40,526 bases of DNA. Origin: Dunaliella salina (Eukaryota; Chlorophyta; Chlorophyceae; Chlamydomonadales; Dunaliellaceae). Each line of letters starts with the position of its first letter. Within the stretch, counting starts at the first letter, position 1. The stretch lies in the NCBI GenBank assembly GCA_002284615.2, contig MU069462.1:555981-596506 (forward strand), given 5' to 3'. The notes below the pieces were generated by a model. That model saw nothing but the letters and a program-made list of their open reading frames with translations, searched no databases and had not been told where the DNA came from. Made by a program: the position numbers and the translations under genes. Positions 29,980 through 40,512 of this stretch are shown piece by piece.

Positions 29980-30446
29980 TTTCTTGAATGGCGCTCCGAT
30001 CCCCATGACTCCTCTTGGTTTGCAGTCCCCGCCACCCCTGCCCTCATCCATCTTCCCCTTAGTTTGACACAGATAGACACTTCTGGCATATTGCCCCTGT
30101 GTTGAGTGTATGGGAAAGGAGGCAAGAGGCATGCATGCACTGTGACATGTGCAATGCCTTAAACCTACTTGCCCCACTCACCCATCGGGAGCAGACAGCC
30201 ATGTTGACCTTGACTGAATATGCTGGAAGCGTCAACCTGGGCCTCTAAGGCTCTGGTATGACTTATTTCGCATGTATGACATGTTAGCAACTTTGCATTT
30301 CATTAATGAGGCTTGTTGCCATCGCTCCCTCTGACCAAAACACTGCTTCGGATTTTACACTGCTTCATATATTCCGGATCCATTTTTGGTCCTAATTTTC
30401 ATGACCTCCTCCCAGGGAGCAATCTGCAGCTATATATGATTGTAAC
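29980..30446 (+). terminator. PGK 3' UTR with candidate TGTAA polyadenylation signal
   Basis: Following the TAA stop there is no further coding sequence. TGTAA at 30441-30445 is the green-algal polyadenylation motif, giving a 3' UTR of roughly 470-480 nt. The motif is short, so the assignment needs transcript evidence. Confidence 0.45.
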
Positions 30447-30488
30447 CCATTGCCCTGTGTTCTGCTGTGTACTCCGGAAGTCTCAAGG

Positions 30489-31530
30489 TGGAAGTAAACC
30501 ATATCATCCTCCACACAAGAGTAGTGTGGCGTGCCCTTGAAGCCTGTCAGGCCCAAGAAGTAGTAAAGGAGTTGTGAGGGGGGGGGCTAGACCCGGATGC
30601 TCATAACTTGGCCATTTTTGGGGGGCTTCAGAATAAGTTGTGAGGTGCAAGGGAACATAATCTTCAGCCAAAACGTTTGGCTCCTCGGTGTGGTGACAAA
30701 AATCCATAAGCTCAGAGATGAAGCGATAAGTCTGAGTATCTTGGTTTATAAAAAAAAAGCTACATCCAGAGCGTTTTTGGACCAAATAATTATTTAATTT
30801 ACAAAGTAATCGTACTACTGTACTCTGTAAATGCACTAAAAAGATGTGCAAAGGAGGAAGTAAACCATGTCATCCTCCACACAAAATTAATGTGTAGCGT
30901 GCCCTTGAAGCCTGTCAGGCCCAACAAATAGTAGAGGAGTTGTGAGGGAGGGGCTAGGATGCTCATAACTTAGCCATTTTTGGGAGGCTTTGTAATAAGG
31001 ATTACAAGGGAACATAACCTTCAGCCAGAAAGTTTGGCTGCTCAGTGTGGTGAAAGAAATCCATAAGCTCAGAGATGACGCGATAAGTCTGAGTATCTTG
31101 GTTTTAAAAAAAAAAGCAGGTATCAGGAAAAAAACGAAAGATCCTGTATCATCTGACACTACTCTGTGAGCAGGAAATGCACTAAAAGATGTGCAAAGGA
31201 GGAAGTAAACCATGCCATCCTCCACACAAATTTTATGTGTAGCGTGCCCTTGAAGCCTGTCAGGCCCAACAAGTAGTAGAGGAGTTGTGAGGAAGGACTA
31301 GACCCCGGAAGCTCATAACTTGGCCATTTTTGGGGGGCTTTGTAATAAGGTTTACAAGGTTTACAAGGGAACATAACCTTCAGCCAAAAAGTTTGGCTGC
31401 TCGGTATGGTGAAAGAAATCCATAAGCCCAGACAAAAAGCGATAAGTCTGAGTATCTTGGTTTTAAAAAACGAGCTACATCCAGAGGGCAGGCATCAGAA
31501 AAAAAAGAAAGATCCTGTATCATCTGCTTT
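30489..31530. repeat. Three tandem copies of a ~350-bp repeat
   Basis: GGAAGTAAACCAT starts units at 30489, 30856 and 31201 (spacing 367 and 345). Each runs through ATCCTCCACACAA, GTGCCCTTGAAGCCTGTCAGGCCCAA, GCTCATAACTT, AATCCATAAGC and GATAAGTCTGAGTATCTTGG. Units are diverged by substitutions and small indels. No open frame is conserved among them. Confidence 0.9.
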
Positions 31531-31979
31531 TCATCCTGCCATTGTTCTGAAACACATAAATCACTTTGAGGTGCATGCCCATGCCAATGAGGAGAAGTTT
31601 CAACTCAAAGTTCATGGGCGTGCAATTGGAAGCAAGCAACGTTCCTCTGCATATGCCTACCCAAATCCAAATGCAGATACCTAGGAGTATGGAGAGGTTT
31701 ACCGAGAGCAGAATTATGCCGGAAGGGAAGCGCTACCCAGTTATGGTACTTGGCTAATTTGTTTAAATGAGCACCATTTTCAGCCTGATCCTCAGTTGGT
31801 CACAAGCTCCTATGCCTTTCCATGAATCATTTATCCTAATGGACTGGCCTGAGTACACGCAATGTGTGAAGTAGTTGCGTTTGTTCAACCTCTGAAAAGC
31901 AAATATAAACTCTGACGCCCAGCACTTTTTAGGGTTACTACTCATGTCAATATCTGCTCCAAGAACCCTACGTAAAGTA
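31531..31979 (+). other. Unassigned; weak coding-like stretch at 31531-31760
   Basis: A forward frame gives HINHFEVHAHANEEKFQLK and VHGRAIGSKQRSSAYAYP, then TAG, then EYGEVYREQNYAGREALPSY in the same frame. The composition is non-repetitive and could be a decayed exon. No family recognised. Confidence 0.25.
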
Positions 31980-32579
31980 CCGTAGGTTCACGATTACTTC
32001 GTACCGGGGTATTAATTTTATTTGGTTCGTACCGGTTCGTACTAGTTCGTACCACTTCGTATTTCGGCACCATCATTTTGTGGTGCACAAGGCAGTTCGT
32101 CCCAGTAGGCAAAAGGCTGCTGGAAGGCCACTGGAAGGTCAGCTTCCGCACAGGTAACTTGCTGCTGCGGCCTTGACAGGGCATCAGGGCTGGCTGGGGC
32201 CCAGGTTGGTGAACTTGGGTTGGTCAACCCTGTTGTCCTATGTGTGGCTCACATCCAATCAGACATGAATGCCTCATCACAGGCTTGGGCTTAATGGCAT
32301 GGACTTGCTCTTGTCTAATTCACTGCTTGCATGGCTACAGCAGGAGGCTGGGCCAATGGTGCATCGCCAGCAGTTGTCCGCCTCTTACTGCCTATCTCCT
32401 GCTGCAGGTGTGTCATGCTCCTCAACTCCTACCATTTTCAACAATTTTCATTAATTTGCGCTTCGTTTTCGCTTCGTACCACTTAGTATTTTTGGCCAGG
32501 GATTATTTCTTTCACTTCGTAAGATTTCATTTTTGAGCGAAATAATTAATTAATTTACGAAGTAATCGTGAACCTACGG
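31980..32579. mobile_element. TA-flanked TIR element (CCGTAG family), element 1
   Basis: 600 bp with perfect 24-bp terminal inverted repeats (31980-32003 and 32556-32579) beginning CCGTAGGTTCACGATTACTT. TA dinucleotides flank both ends (31978-31979, 32580-32581). Just inside the left end is a run of TTCGTACC-like subterminal repeats, partly mirrored on the right. No transposase. TA duplication suits a Tc1/mariner-type MITE; this is inference. Confidence 0.88.
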
Positions 32580-32639
32580 TAGTACTGTTGCAGGAGAGGC
32601 ATTATGAAATCTGACAGCAGCTCGAAACCAATAGAATTG

Positions 32640-33015
32640 TAATGGTTCAACACAGGTGCACAGTCTGCAACGGGCTGGTCATCTCATCTCCTGATCTCGT
32701 AAACCTGGTACCCCAAATTTGACCAGCATACATGCTAGCAGGGAGAGCATATGTCTTAGTCAACCAAAGCATGGTATGAGGCCTATCTGCCAGCTTATAT
32801 TCATCCGCAACGTGCCTAATATGACGACATCCAGCCAAGAAAGGTGCACACATATGCTCAGAAGAGGCAAGGGGTCAAATGTTTCGTAAACAGCATGCCC
32901 AAATATTTGAATGACTCAGCATGCACGAGCTGCTCGCCACCTAGGTTGAAAATAGGAACATTATTTCCCTTTGAATTATGGCGGATATCAACTATGATTT
33001 TCTCTGCGGGCATCA
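32640..33015 (-). pseudogene. LINE-C fragment downstream of the RT active site
   Basis: Minus frames: MPAEKIIVDIRHN, PIFNLGGEQLVHAESFKYLGM, then RPHTMLWLTKTYALPASMYAGQIWGT. These are the segments that follow the catalytic box in many LINE polymerases (K-S-x-V-x-F-like, E-x-FKYLG, YalP-x-x-YG-x-x-WG). It fits as the continuation of the LINE-C RT that stops at 35166. 33016-33264 is AT-rich with AAACCGGG and CCCGGTTT motifs and no recognised feature. Confidence 0.7.
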
Positions 33016-33264
33016 AATCTCAAAAACCGGGAAAACCGAGAAACCGAAGTCAAATTGAAAAATAAGTATGCAATTATGTTTTTTGGATCAGTTCTGACCA
33101 AAGTCGTTTTTGGGCTCTCCGCGGCCCATTGCGGCCGTATTCCAACGTTGGCCGCACATGTATTTTAATTTTCCCGGTTTTTTCCGGTTTGTGAAAAGGA
33201 ATTTTCATTTGAAATCTCGGCCCATAGAGGTTTCCCCAGTTTCCCCGGTTTTTAGACTTGAATG

Positions 33265-33756
33265 CCGTAGCGACAGTGGGTATCTTGCGAGGCAAACAAT
33301 TAATTCCTGACGCCTCTCGCAAGATTGAGCGTCGTTGGAAATTACTTTTTTTCAAAGCCCGCAAGATGTGTACTTTCTAATTGGAGCCTCTCGAGCGCCC
33401 AGACATGGACCATGCCTCATGGAACATGCCCCCCAGGGGCTAAAGACCCTTTCTGACTTGGGGTGCACGAAGCGGAAGCGGACAGAGGCTGATGGGCAGC
33501 CCAGGGAGCTCCGCACCCGTCTGGGACCCGTTTGGGGGAATGAGGGTTGCATGGAGAACTGAGAGCGTTGAGGACCAGGGCCTGAGCCAGTTGTTGCAGT
33601 TCGCAAGCTTTGCTGATGTTGCCACTTTGAGGAGTTCGCAAAATTTGCTAACTTGTGGACCCCCCTCGCAAGATGTTAAAAGCCACAGGAAAATTATTAA
33701 ATTGTTTTGGGCACCTCGCAAGATAGGTGCGTCGCAGGACAGTAGCGTCGCTACGG
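33265..33756. mobile_element. TIR element (CCGTAG family), element 2
   Basis: 492 bp. The left end is CCGTAGCGAC, the right end its reverse complement GTCGCTACGG. A second matched block TATCTTGCGAGG lies further in on both sides. The right flank is TA, the left TG, so the duplication is diverged or absent. Several copies of CTCGCAAGAT occur inside. No coding capacity. Confidence 0.75.
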
Positions 33757-33860
33757 TACACCAAAGGAAATCATAACTGATGTCCGCCATAAAGGACACA
33801 ACCTCAGAGCCGGCACGGAGCTTCACACCCCCACACACAGGTGGAGCCCTTTCAAGACTG

Positions 33861-34590
33861 TGGGCATGTTGAACAGAATGGGCATGAAGTTGTTGAGCAA
33901 GCTTCGTGGCACGCTGGCGATCCAATCCTAGTTGTTTGAATTGCTTCAGGGTATGCTCAGTGTAAATAGTTCCACCTACACCAGGAGAATAGGGTGAATT
34001 GTAACAGCTTTAGCGTTACTAAGTTTACAAAGGTCTGCATGCTGCTGCTTTGCCGCATTCAACTGATGCTCTGGCCTTGTGTCTTCACAGAACTTAATTT
34101 TTATTAGGCGCACATGGCGTTCATTCGCATAAAGTTCATGGGGTTGTCTCATGCTGCTAGTCCTGGTGGTCCTCCGTGAGGAGTTGCGCAAAGCGTGATG
34201 GGAATGGGTAGGAGAAACATCGTTAGAAGTATGTTTGGCATTAAAAGGGGTGATCAAAACAGCATCTGGTTGACTGGAGTTGAGTCTTTTCCTCTCTGGA
34301 AGATTACGAGGGAAGAAGTAAGTAGGTACAGTTATGTTTGAGGCATTTGTAGGGAGTTGGCCAACTCCCATGGAGATTGTGTTGAGTAAGCTTAAAATCG
34401 CTTCCTACGTCTGTATATATTTGGCCTGTCCCTATAGGGCATTTGCTGAGGGCTTTTGTAATCATTCTGCCTGCAATGTTATGGCGTTCAGTTTTCATGT
34501 TGGTGATGATATGGTTTTGGCAGCCTGAGAGCACGTGTAGTGCGCTGTCCAAATGATGGCAGCCTGGGAGGGGACAAGATGGATCAGACA
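33861..34590 (-). pseudogene. LINE-B endonuclease copy with altered catalytic residues
   Basis: Minus frames: CPLPGCHHLDSALHVLSGCQ (CCHC knuckle), TERHNIAGR, YFFPRNLPERKRLNS, then SSQPDAVLITP and HVRLIKIKFCEDTRP, QQHADLCKL and, after a 1-base loss, LAQQLHAHSVQHAH. In place of RPD and E-x-K it has QPD and K-I-K, so the endonuclease would be inactive. The 3' end is lost at 33861. The upstream frame (34591-34759) runs on as a Pro/Leu-rich stretch. Confidence 0.8.
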
Positions 34591-35084
34591 TTTGAGCTAG
34601 CAGAGGTTGCGGAATGCAGCTGGTCCTGGGATGCGGAGCATGCGCAGGACATTGGAGGAGTGGTATAAGCAGTGACGGGGATGGCAAGGCGAGCAGAGGC
34701 ATGGATGGTATCAGGCAAGTGGAGGGTGGCGCCTGTGGTCTGGGGGCCGGGCATGGCATGCACTGTGCAATATGTTGGCACTACTGAGGGTTCTGAGGGC
34801 TGTTCCATAGGCTTCTGTTTGTGGTCAGCAGCTGCATGAAATGTGCAGGCTTAAGTTCAGCCCAGCAGCCAGAAGTCGCCATGCGCAACTGTTGGGCATG
34901 GCTTTCCTTGGTTGGAAGGCTCATTTGGACAGTGTGGACTCTGCTTGCAGTTGAGGGTCTGGAACTCCAGTCTTTCAGATACTTTCCTGCTCTCTGTTGC
35001 TGAACCTGCCCTCTTTCTCTGCTTGTCATACTTCTCTCACTCTGAACTTTATGGTGGGGGGTCATACGGCCTGCGCACCTATGT
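34591..35084. other. Unassigned region between LINE relics
   Basis: Minus frames are Pro/Ala/Ser-rich (34584-34808) and in places read into LINE-B. Forward frames are short. No motif or repeat family recognised. Confidence 0.4.
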
Positions 35085-35165
35085 GACCCCTTTTCCTTAA
35101 TTAATGTAGGGAGGGTTTCTTAGCCTACGTAGGTTTTCTTTTTCTTTTTCTTTTTCTTTTCTCAG
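35085..35165 (+). mobile_element. LINE-B-type 3' end, plus strand
   Basis: Contains CCTTTTCCTTAATTAATG, TAGGGAGGGTTTCTTAGCC and TACGTAGGTTTTC followed by (TTTTTC)n: the sense-strand 3' UTR and tail of LINE-B. It abuts LINE-C coding sequence at 35166, so this is probably where an insertion ends inside LINE-C. Confidence 0.8.
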
Positions 35166-36640
35166 TGGGATGATTGGCAGTGAGGCAAAGGTCATCCGCA
35201 CACAACATATGAGTTACATGGAAATCTCCAGCACCAGTAACTGCACCGCTAACATTCTCTGCCAGGCAGTCAACATCATTAATATATAAGGAAAATAGCA
35301 GAGGAGACAATGGACAGCCTTGCTTAACCCCTAATCTAGGATGCACATGTGCTCGCTTACACCCATCCCCCAAGATGTACTTATCATTGTTTTTCAGGAT
35401 AGCCAGCAAGCAAGATGGCATGCGAATGCTTTGAACATGAGTCCATAGAGCATCCCTGGGTATTGTATCATATGCTTGATTGAAATCAATGAAGGCTGCA
35501 TACAACCTCGGTGAGGAGGGAGGGGCGCTTAATCTGTACCGCTTGTTGCAGATGACGCAATATAAATATTGGCTGCAGGGTGTTACGGCCTAGATGAAAA
35601 CTATATTGTGTACCTGGAATATTGTTGTTCTACAGGGAACCGCCTCGGGCAAGCGTAAAACTTTTCTTTTTTTTGTTCTCTCTGCACCACCTTGTAACAA
35701 CACCTCGAAGCACATGCGCGTAGGTCCTGTACATGATGTCGCTCACAGCAAGCATGCAGTAGTTTGCAGTGTCTAGCAAAGATCCCTTTTTATGTAAGGG
35801 AGTAAGCTTTGCTGCTTTCCAACATGCAGGAATCTCAGCCTTCTCCATCATGGCAGCAAACAAACGAGCAACATATGGTGCCAAAACATTGATCCTGTCT
35901 GTGCCTCTACCATTCACTGGAGGGACTCTCTTTTCAGCATATTTCATAGAAGGGGCAGCTATTGCACCAAAACCAGGGGAGGTCTAGGGATTTAGCCTTT
36001 GCACGTAATAACAGACAGTAGGGTATAATGCATCTTCATCTGGTAATTCCATTTCATCAGGAACAAGCACACCATGCAGATGAACAGCTGTGAGATTAGT
36101 GTGTGATGGGCTGTCCAATTGAGCACCAAAATGTTTGTTTAGATATGACCTCCAGCCTTCTGCAGTGATTGGGGCCTGCTGGTTTGTCTCAGGCTTCCTT
36201 AGCAATTCACGTATGTCAGGGGCGTGCCTCTGGAGTCTGTCCAGAAACACAGCCTTTTTGTACTTTTCATGGGCACGCCGAGCACGCCTGGTTTGCTTTC
36301 TGTTAAGAAGCGACATGCGTGCACTGCTTGACCACTCTGTACAGCTTGGATGAGGTTGGGCCTTTTTTGTCGGCAAGATTCATCAAACCAAATGGGTCTG
36401 CGAATCCCCTCTTCTCAATTCTTTTTAAAGCACAGTCCTGAATCTTGTACATCCCAACATGATGTTCACTAGCTGCCTGCATGATCCAGCTCCTTAAACA
36501 GAAGCACACAGTGTCAACATTGCCTGCTTCCAAAGCATCCTCAAACTGCACCGGCATCACCAGGTTACTTTCAAGTTCATCCATATAGGCATGCGCACCG
36601 GCATCTCCAGGTTCCTTTCAATTTCATCCACATAGGCAGG
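35166..36640 (-). pseudogene. LINE-C reverse transcriptase region
   Basis: A different LINE clade on the minus strand, broken by frameshifts. From 5': an alpha-helical linker (ARRAHEKYKKAVFLDRLQ, WRSYLNKHFGAQ) to about 35984. Then RT begins: PACWKAAKLTPLHKKGS, NYCMLAVSDIMYRTYA, GRNTLQPIFILRHLQQ (frameshift near 35510), AAFIDFNQAYDTIPRDALW (motif A), GVKQGCPLSPLLFSLYINDV (motif B), and MLCADDLCLTA (catalytic ADD). Coding stops at the LINE-B tail at 35165. The rest of the polymerase is found at 32640-33015, about 2.1 kb further on. The 47-bp duplication at 36549 breaks the frame. Confidence 0.85.
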
Positions 36641-36642
36641 CA
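36549..36642. repeat. 47-bp tandem duplication
   Basis: Two units starting CACCGGCATC at 36549 and 36596, about 87% alike, inside the LINE-C remnant. Because 47 is not a multiple of three, it disrupts the reading frame. Confidence 0.85.
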
Positions 36643-37317
36643 CTCAGGTTTCCAGACCGAAGTGAGTTTACTGGCGCACGAATCCATTCCATATGTATGC
36701 ACGGAGGGAGGTGACCATTCAACAGCGGCTCGTAATGAAACAAATAATTCCTGTTCCTCAAATACGAAGTATCACAAAGAATTGAGTACAGAATGCAAAT
36801 TAAATGAAATTCCTGAAAGTGATAGGATTATGGAAGAAGCTCCAGAAGACGGCCAGCATGAGATGGTCATCATCTGCAATACATCATTGGTGTGCTCTCC
36901 CACTTCAGAACCCGCATGTCACTCATTCCCCTTACATTCTGCCCAGAAAATTTTACCTGGATTTACCCAGACGCATTGTACGTAGTGTGGCCCGATTCCG
37001 TTTTTGTGTCCACACTCTCAAAGTCGAGCAAGTTACTTGGAATGATGACAATTCTCCTGCAAAAGTGACATGTGCGATTCTCAGGATGGCGAGGATTCTC
37101 ACTCTATTCTTATGTCTACACACCCTCAGGTCTGTCCTCTTAGGCTTGAGTATGCCTCTCTGTTCCCTGGTAACCTTCTTTCTCCCTCCAATGCCTCTTT
37201 CTAGGGGGCTCCTTACTTCTCTTCTTCTCACTATGTTCAGTCCCTTCATATGTTTGCTTTCGAATTAAAACAACAACAATTTTTTCTGTTTGAATTTCTC
37301 CTTTTTTTATAAACAGG
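36643..37317 (+). other. Unassigned; open frames without recognised domain
   Basis: Forward frames of about 107 codons (36662-36985) and 154 codons (36804-37268) overlap. The first has mixed composition (SDRIMEEAPEDGQHEMVI) and could be an exon; the second is Leu-rich with no pattern. No homology recognised. Confidence 0.25.
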
Positions 37318-37560
37318 CTAGCACTGGAAGTCAGTCGTTTTGACTGGAGGCCTTCTTTGCTGTAACCTGTAGTAAAGGTGACCTGTTCTCCCCTTCTTCA
37401 TGTACTTCTTTTTTCGAACAAGCTGGCAATAAGTCGGTTTAGCTGGAGGCTTCCTTTTTTCTGTAAACATGTAACCTTGCAGTCATGCACTTTGACTGAT
37501 GGCTTCTTTCCTGCAACCTCATAACCATGTGATCTTACTGGAAGCACCCATTCCATAAAC
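37318..37560. repeat. Diverged ~100-bp and shorter repeat units
   Basis: AGCACTGGAAGTCAGTCGTTTTGACTGGAGGC at 37320 is echoed by CAATAAGTCGGTTTAGCTGGAGGC near 37427 and TGCAGTCATGCACTTTGACTGATGGC near 37480, each followed by TTCTTT...TGTAACCT-like text. Confidence 0.55.
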
Positions 37561-37744
37561 TGATGGATCCACATCAGATTGCTTGCTCACGGATGGCTTC
37601 TAGCCAATGTGACTCATTGCCAGTGTCAGCGCTGGCTGTTGAGTCTTTTCCTTTATGCAAGCTCGCTAGTATCCAGCGCAGACTTTACTTACATTTTTTG
37701 CGAAAGAGCTTTGATTCCTTTGATGTCAATTTTTTCCAATTTAT

Positions 37745-37889
37745 GTTTTGTGAAAGAAAAGAAAGAAAGAGAAGACAAAGAAAAACTACGTACTATGTAG
37801 TAGTAGGCAGAGAAAGTCTCCCTACATCAAATAAGGAAAAGGAGGCGCATTGGCTCAAAAAAGAGCCGTGAGCCCCCTCCACCACAAGG
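37745..37889 (-). mobile_element. LINE-B 3' UTR fragment
   Basis: Shows (GAAA)n-rich tail, AAAAACTACGTACTATGTAG, CTCCCTACATCAAATAAGG, GCATTGGCTCAAAAAAGAGCC and CCCCCTCCACCACAAGG. A short duplication (ACTACGTACTATGTAGTAGTAG) disturbs the usual ACTACGTAGGCAG. No coding part remains. Confidence 0.8.
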
Positions 37890-37970
37890 TAAGGTAAGGT
37901 AAGGTTACATCGCTATATCCGCCTACGAGGGCAGCTGAGCGGAAACACAGACTTGGAACTAGACAAGTCT
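37890..37970 (-). repeat. Copy 2 of the GCCTACGAGGGCA repeat, with (TTACC)n tail
   Basis: Forward text is (AAGGT)n, GGTTACATCGCTATATCC, GCCTACGAGGGCAGCTGAGC, GGAAACACAGACTTGG. Read on the minus strand it ends GATGTAACC plus TTACC units, that is, a 3' pentanucleotide tail like those of the LINEs. It is the inverted partner of 38966-39035. Confidence 0.7.
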
Positions 37971-38750
37971 TCAAAAAATGCGTATAGAAGTGTCAACTGT
38001 TGAGGAACATGCGCTCGAAGTACCACATAAAGCAGAGGTTCTCCAAGAAAGAAAAGAAAAGAAAAACTACGTAGGCAGAGAAACTCTCCCTACATCAATT
38101 AAGGAAAAGGTGACACATTGGCTCAAAAAAAGAGCCGTGTGCCCCCTCACCACAAGGTATGAAAAAGAGGATGCTAATGTGGGTCTGGAGGGTTACTAGA
38201 AGCACCTGGCTCTAGAGCCTGGCTGTGGGAAGTATTCTTGTTTTCAATAGCGCGGCGGATGGTGACTAGTTTGTGGGCATATTGAACAGAATGGGCACGA
38301 AGTTGTTGAGCAAGCTTTGTGGCACGCTGGCGATCCAATCCTAGATGTATGAGTTGCTTCAGGGTATGCTCAGTGTAAATAGTGCCACCTACACCCAGGA
38401 GAATAGGGTGAATTGTAACAGCTTTAGCGTTAATAAGTTTACAAAGGTCTGCATGCTGCTGCTTTGCTGCGTTCAACTGATGCTCTGGCCTTGTGTCTTC
38501 ACAGAACTTGATTTCTATTAGGTGCACATGTCGTTCATTTGCACGAAGTTCATGGGGTTGCCTCATGCGACTAGTTCTGGTGGTCCTCCGTGAGGAGCTG
38601 CGCAAAGCGTGATGGGAATGGGTAGGAGAAGTATTTGAAATACTATTAGGAGTAGGTTTAAAATGAATGGGGTAATAAATAGCATCTGATTAGCTGGATC
38701 CGAGTCTTTTCCTCTCTTGAAGGTTACAAGGGAAGAAATAAGTAGGTATA

Positions 38751-39312
38751 CCGTAGAGAGATGTGATCAATACGCACCCTCTTAAAAATTAATTAGTTTT
38801 ACAATGCGCACCATTCACGCACCCATGATACAAGTTCATACTTTCAAATATGCACATTTACGCAGTGCCCAAAAAGCCTAAGCCCACAAAAACAACTTGT
38901 CCTGAAGGTTGTCTCAGAAGCAAGCTTGCATCCTCATTCAGCTCCTGTTTATGTCCAACCTTTTCTTTTTCTAGTTCCAGGTCTGTGCTTCCGCTCAGCT
39001 GCCCTCGTAGGCGGATATAGCGATGTAACCTTACCTTACGTCCAACCTAACCTTAGTTTGTGTCCAACTTAACTTTTGTGGTCCTGGCCTCATTTCCTAG
39101 TCCATGTCCTCAGAGCCAACTCAGAGCTGCCATCCCCCTCCTCGCTGCCACTGCCATCATCATCACTGCTGCCATCGCCCGCCGCCTTGCTCACCAATCG
39201 CCTAAAATAATTATTTTTTGCTTATTCGTACACATACGCAGCGCATCAAATAATTGTTTTTCCGCACAGCCGCAAAAAGATGTTTTTGTACAATGATACA
39301 TTTTCTCTACGG
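38751..39312. mobile_element. TA-flanked TIR element (CCGTAG family), element 3
   Basis: 562 bp. Left end CCGTAGAGAGATGTGATCA, right end (reverse complement) CCGTAGAGAAAATGTATCA. TA on both sides (38749-38750, 39313-39314). It splits a LINE-B copy exactly, and removing it restores the alignment with 18250-18290 and 34310-34345. Inside is an inverted copy of the GCCTACGAGGGCA repeat (38966-39035). No transposase. Confidence 0.88.
38966..39035 (+). repeat. Copy 3 of the GCCTACGAGGGCA repeat, inside element 3
   Basis: CTAGTTCCAGGTCTGTGC, TTCCGCTCAGCTGCCCTCG, TAGGCGGATATAGCGATG, TAACC plus TTACC. It is the reverse complement of 37900-37970 with only a few mismatches, about 1 kb away, so the pair could form a long hairpin. 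Confidence 0.75.
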
Positions 39313-39390
39313 TAATTCTGCTTGAGGCATGTGTAGGGAGATGGAGGTTGTGTTGTGCAAGCTTAAAACCGCATCCTATGTCTGTAATTG

Positions 39391-40512
39391 AGCCCTTTTG
39401 GGCGAGGTCTGGTTAAAGGCCCTGATGTTTCCACTCACTTGCCCTTGTAGCAATTAATTTAATCTGCCTGAATAGTTTTCTTTATCTCTATGAGGATGTT
39501 GCCTTTTCTTTCCGTTTCAATGCTAACAGTAATGCAGCGGGGGTCCCACTTGGAGGCCTGGATTGTCAGTGTTGAGAAGGGCTCCAGAACCTAAAGGCTA
39601 ATCGAGCATGGGGGGGCCATTGTGGCTTCAACAGAGTCCCAACTTGGATCGAATGTTCAAACATCGTTAAAAAGAATGCGACGACATCACCAGCTCAAGT
39701 GGTATTCGATGGGTATCTCCTTGAAAAACTCCCTTTGGGAGAGCAGATCCAACCCAGGCATACCTCATTTTATTGACTCATGAAATTGTGATCCAACAAG
39801 CAAGAAATTTATGGAATAATTAACACAACAAGATGGAATTCAAGGAGGAGCACAAAAATTTTGGTCCCCATCCCATGGCTGTAAGACAAGCCATTCAAAT
39901 TAGATGCGGAATGCTTGTTTGGGTAATATGCCTGTATTTTCAACTAATTATATATGTGCACAGATTGACTGCCAACAACACCTGTACACAAACTCACATA
40001 AACACCTTACCTGACTTAATTTATGAAGTTACCAAAGGCGAACCAAGGAAGCTTGTGAAAGCTGGAATTTGAGGTTGCAAGGCGTCCACTGATGCACACA
40101 AAATGATTGAGCTGCCGACTACGATGTTGCGCCTGGTATCTGATATACCTCATGTTATTATTAATCTGCATCTCACTCTGCAAAAATGTGTGAGGTCCCT
40201 CTTCGTGCGCAATCCCATCCAACGCACAGGCTACCATGAAAAAATTGTCACTGTAGTTGCCTTCACTCATGGCAAGAAGCTGCAGCACGCAGGAAACTGA
40301 ACTGCACCATGCCTGCTACCTATTATCATGGCATACCTTCCCACTCAACACAGCAATCCAGTGGTATCCGCACAGTCAACCTTCAAGTCCGGTTGCCTGT
40401 ATCAAGAGGCGGCTTCCATGCTAAAACACTTGCTTGGATGCTCCGTGCATCAGAGGCCATATCCGCTCTTGGTCATAATTATCCATAGGGCATGTATCAT
40501 TCCGGGCTGCAA
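39391..40512. other. Unassigned region
   Basis: No recognised gene or repeat. Overlapping weak frames exist at 40016-40288 (minus) and 40103-40300 (plus); neither has a known motif. Sequence is not low-complexity and could hold parts of an unrecognised gene extending to the right. Confidence 0.35.

Larger units (their letters stand above)
38040..39390 (-). mobile_element. LINE-B copy interrupted by a CCGTAG-family element
   Basis: Tail and 3' UTR at 38040-38173, then the endonuclease C-terminus 38174-38640 (HVHLIEIKFCEDTRP, HPILLGVGGTIYTEHTLKQ, HSVQYAHKLV, ending PPDPH). The E-x-K is intact, but the RPD region (38680-38700) reads stop-S-D. Homology continues to 38748 (AAGAAATAAGTAGG), breaks for element 3, and resumes at 39313 with ATTCTGCTTGAGGCATGTGTAGGGAG, ending about 39390. 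Confidence 0.82.
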
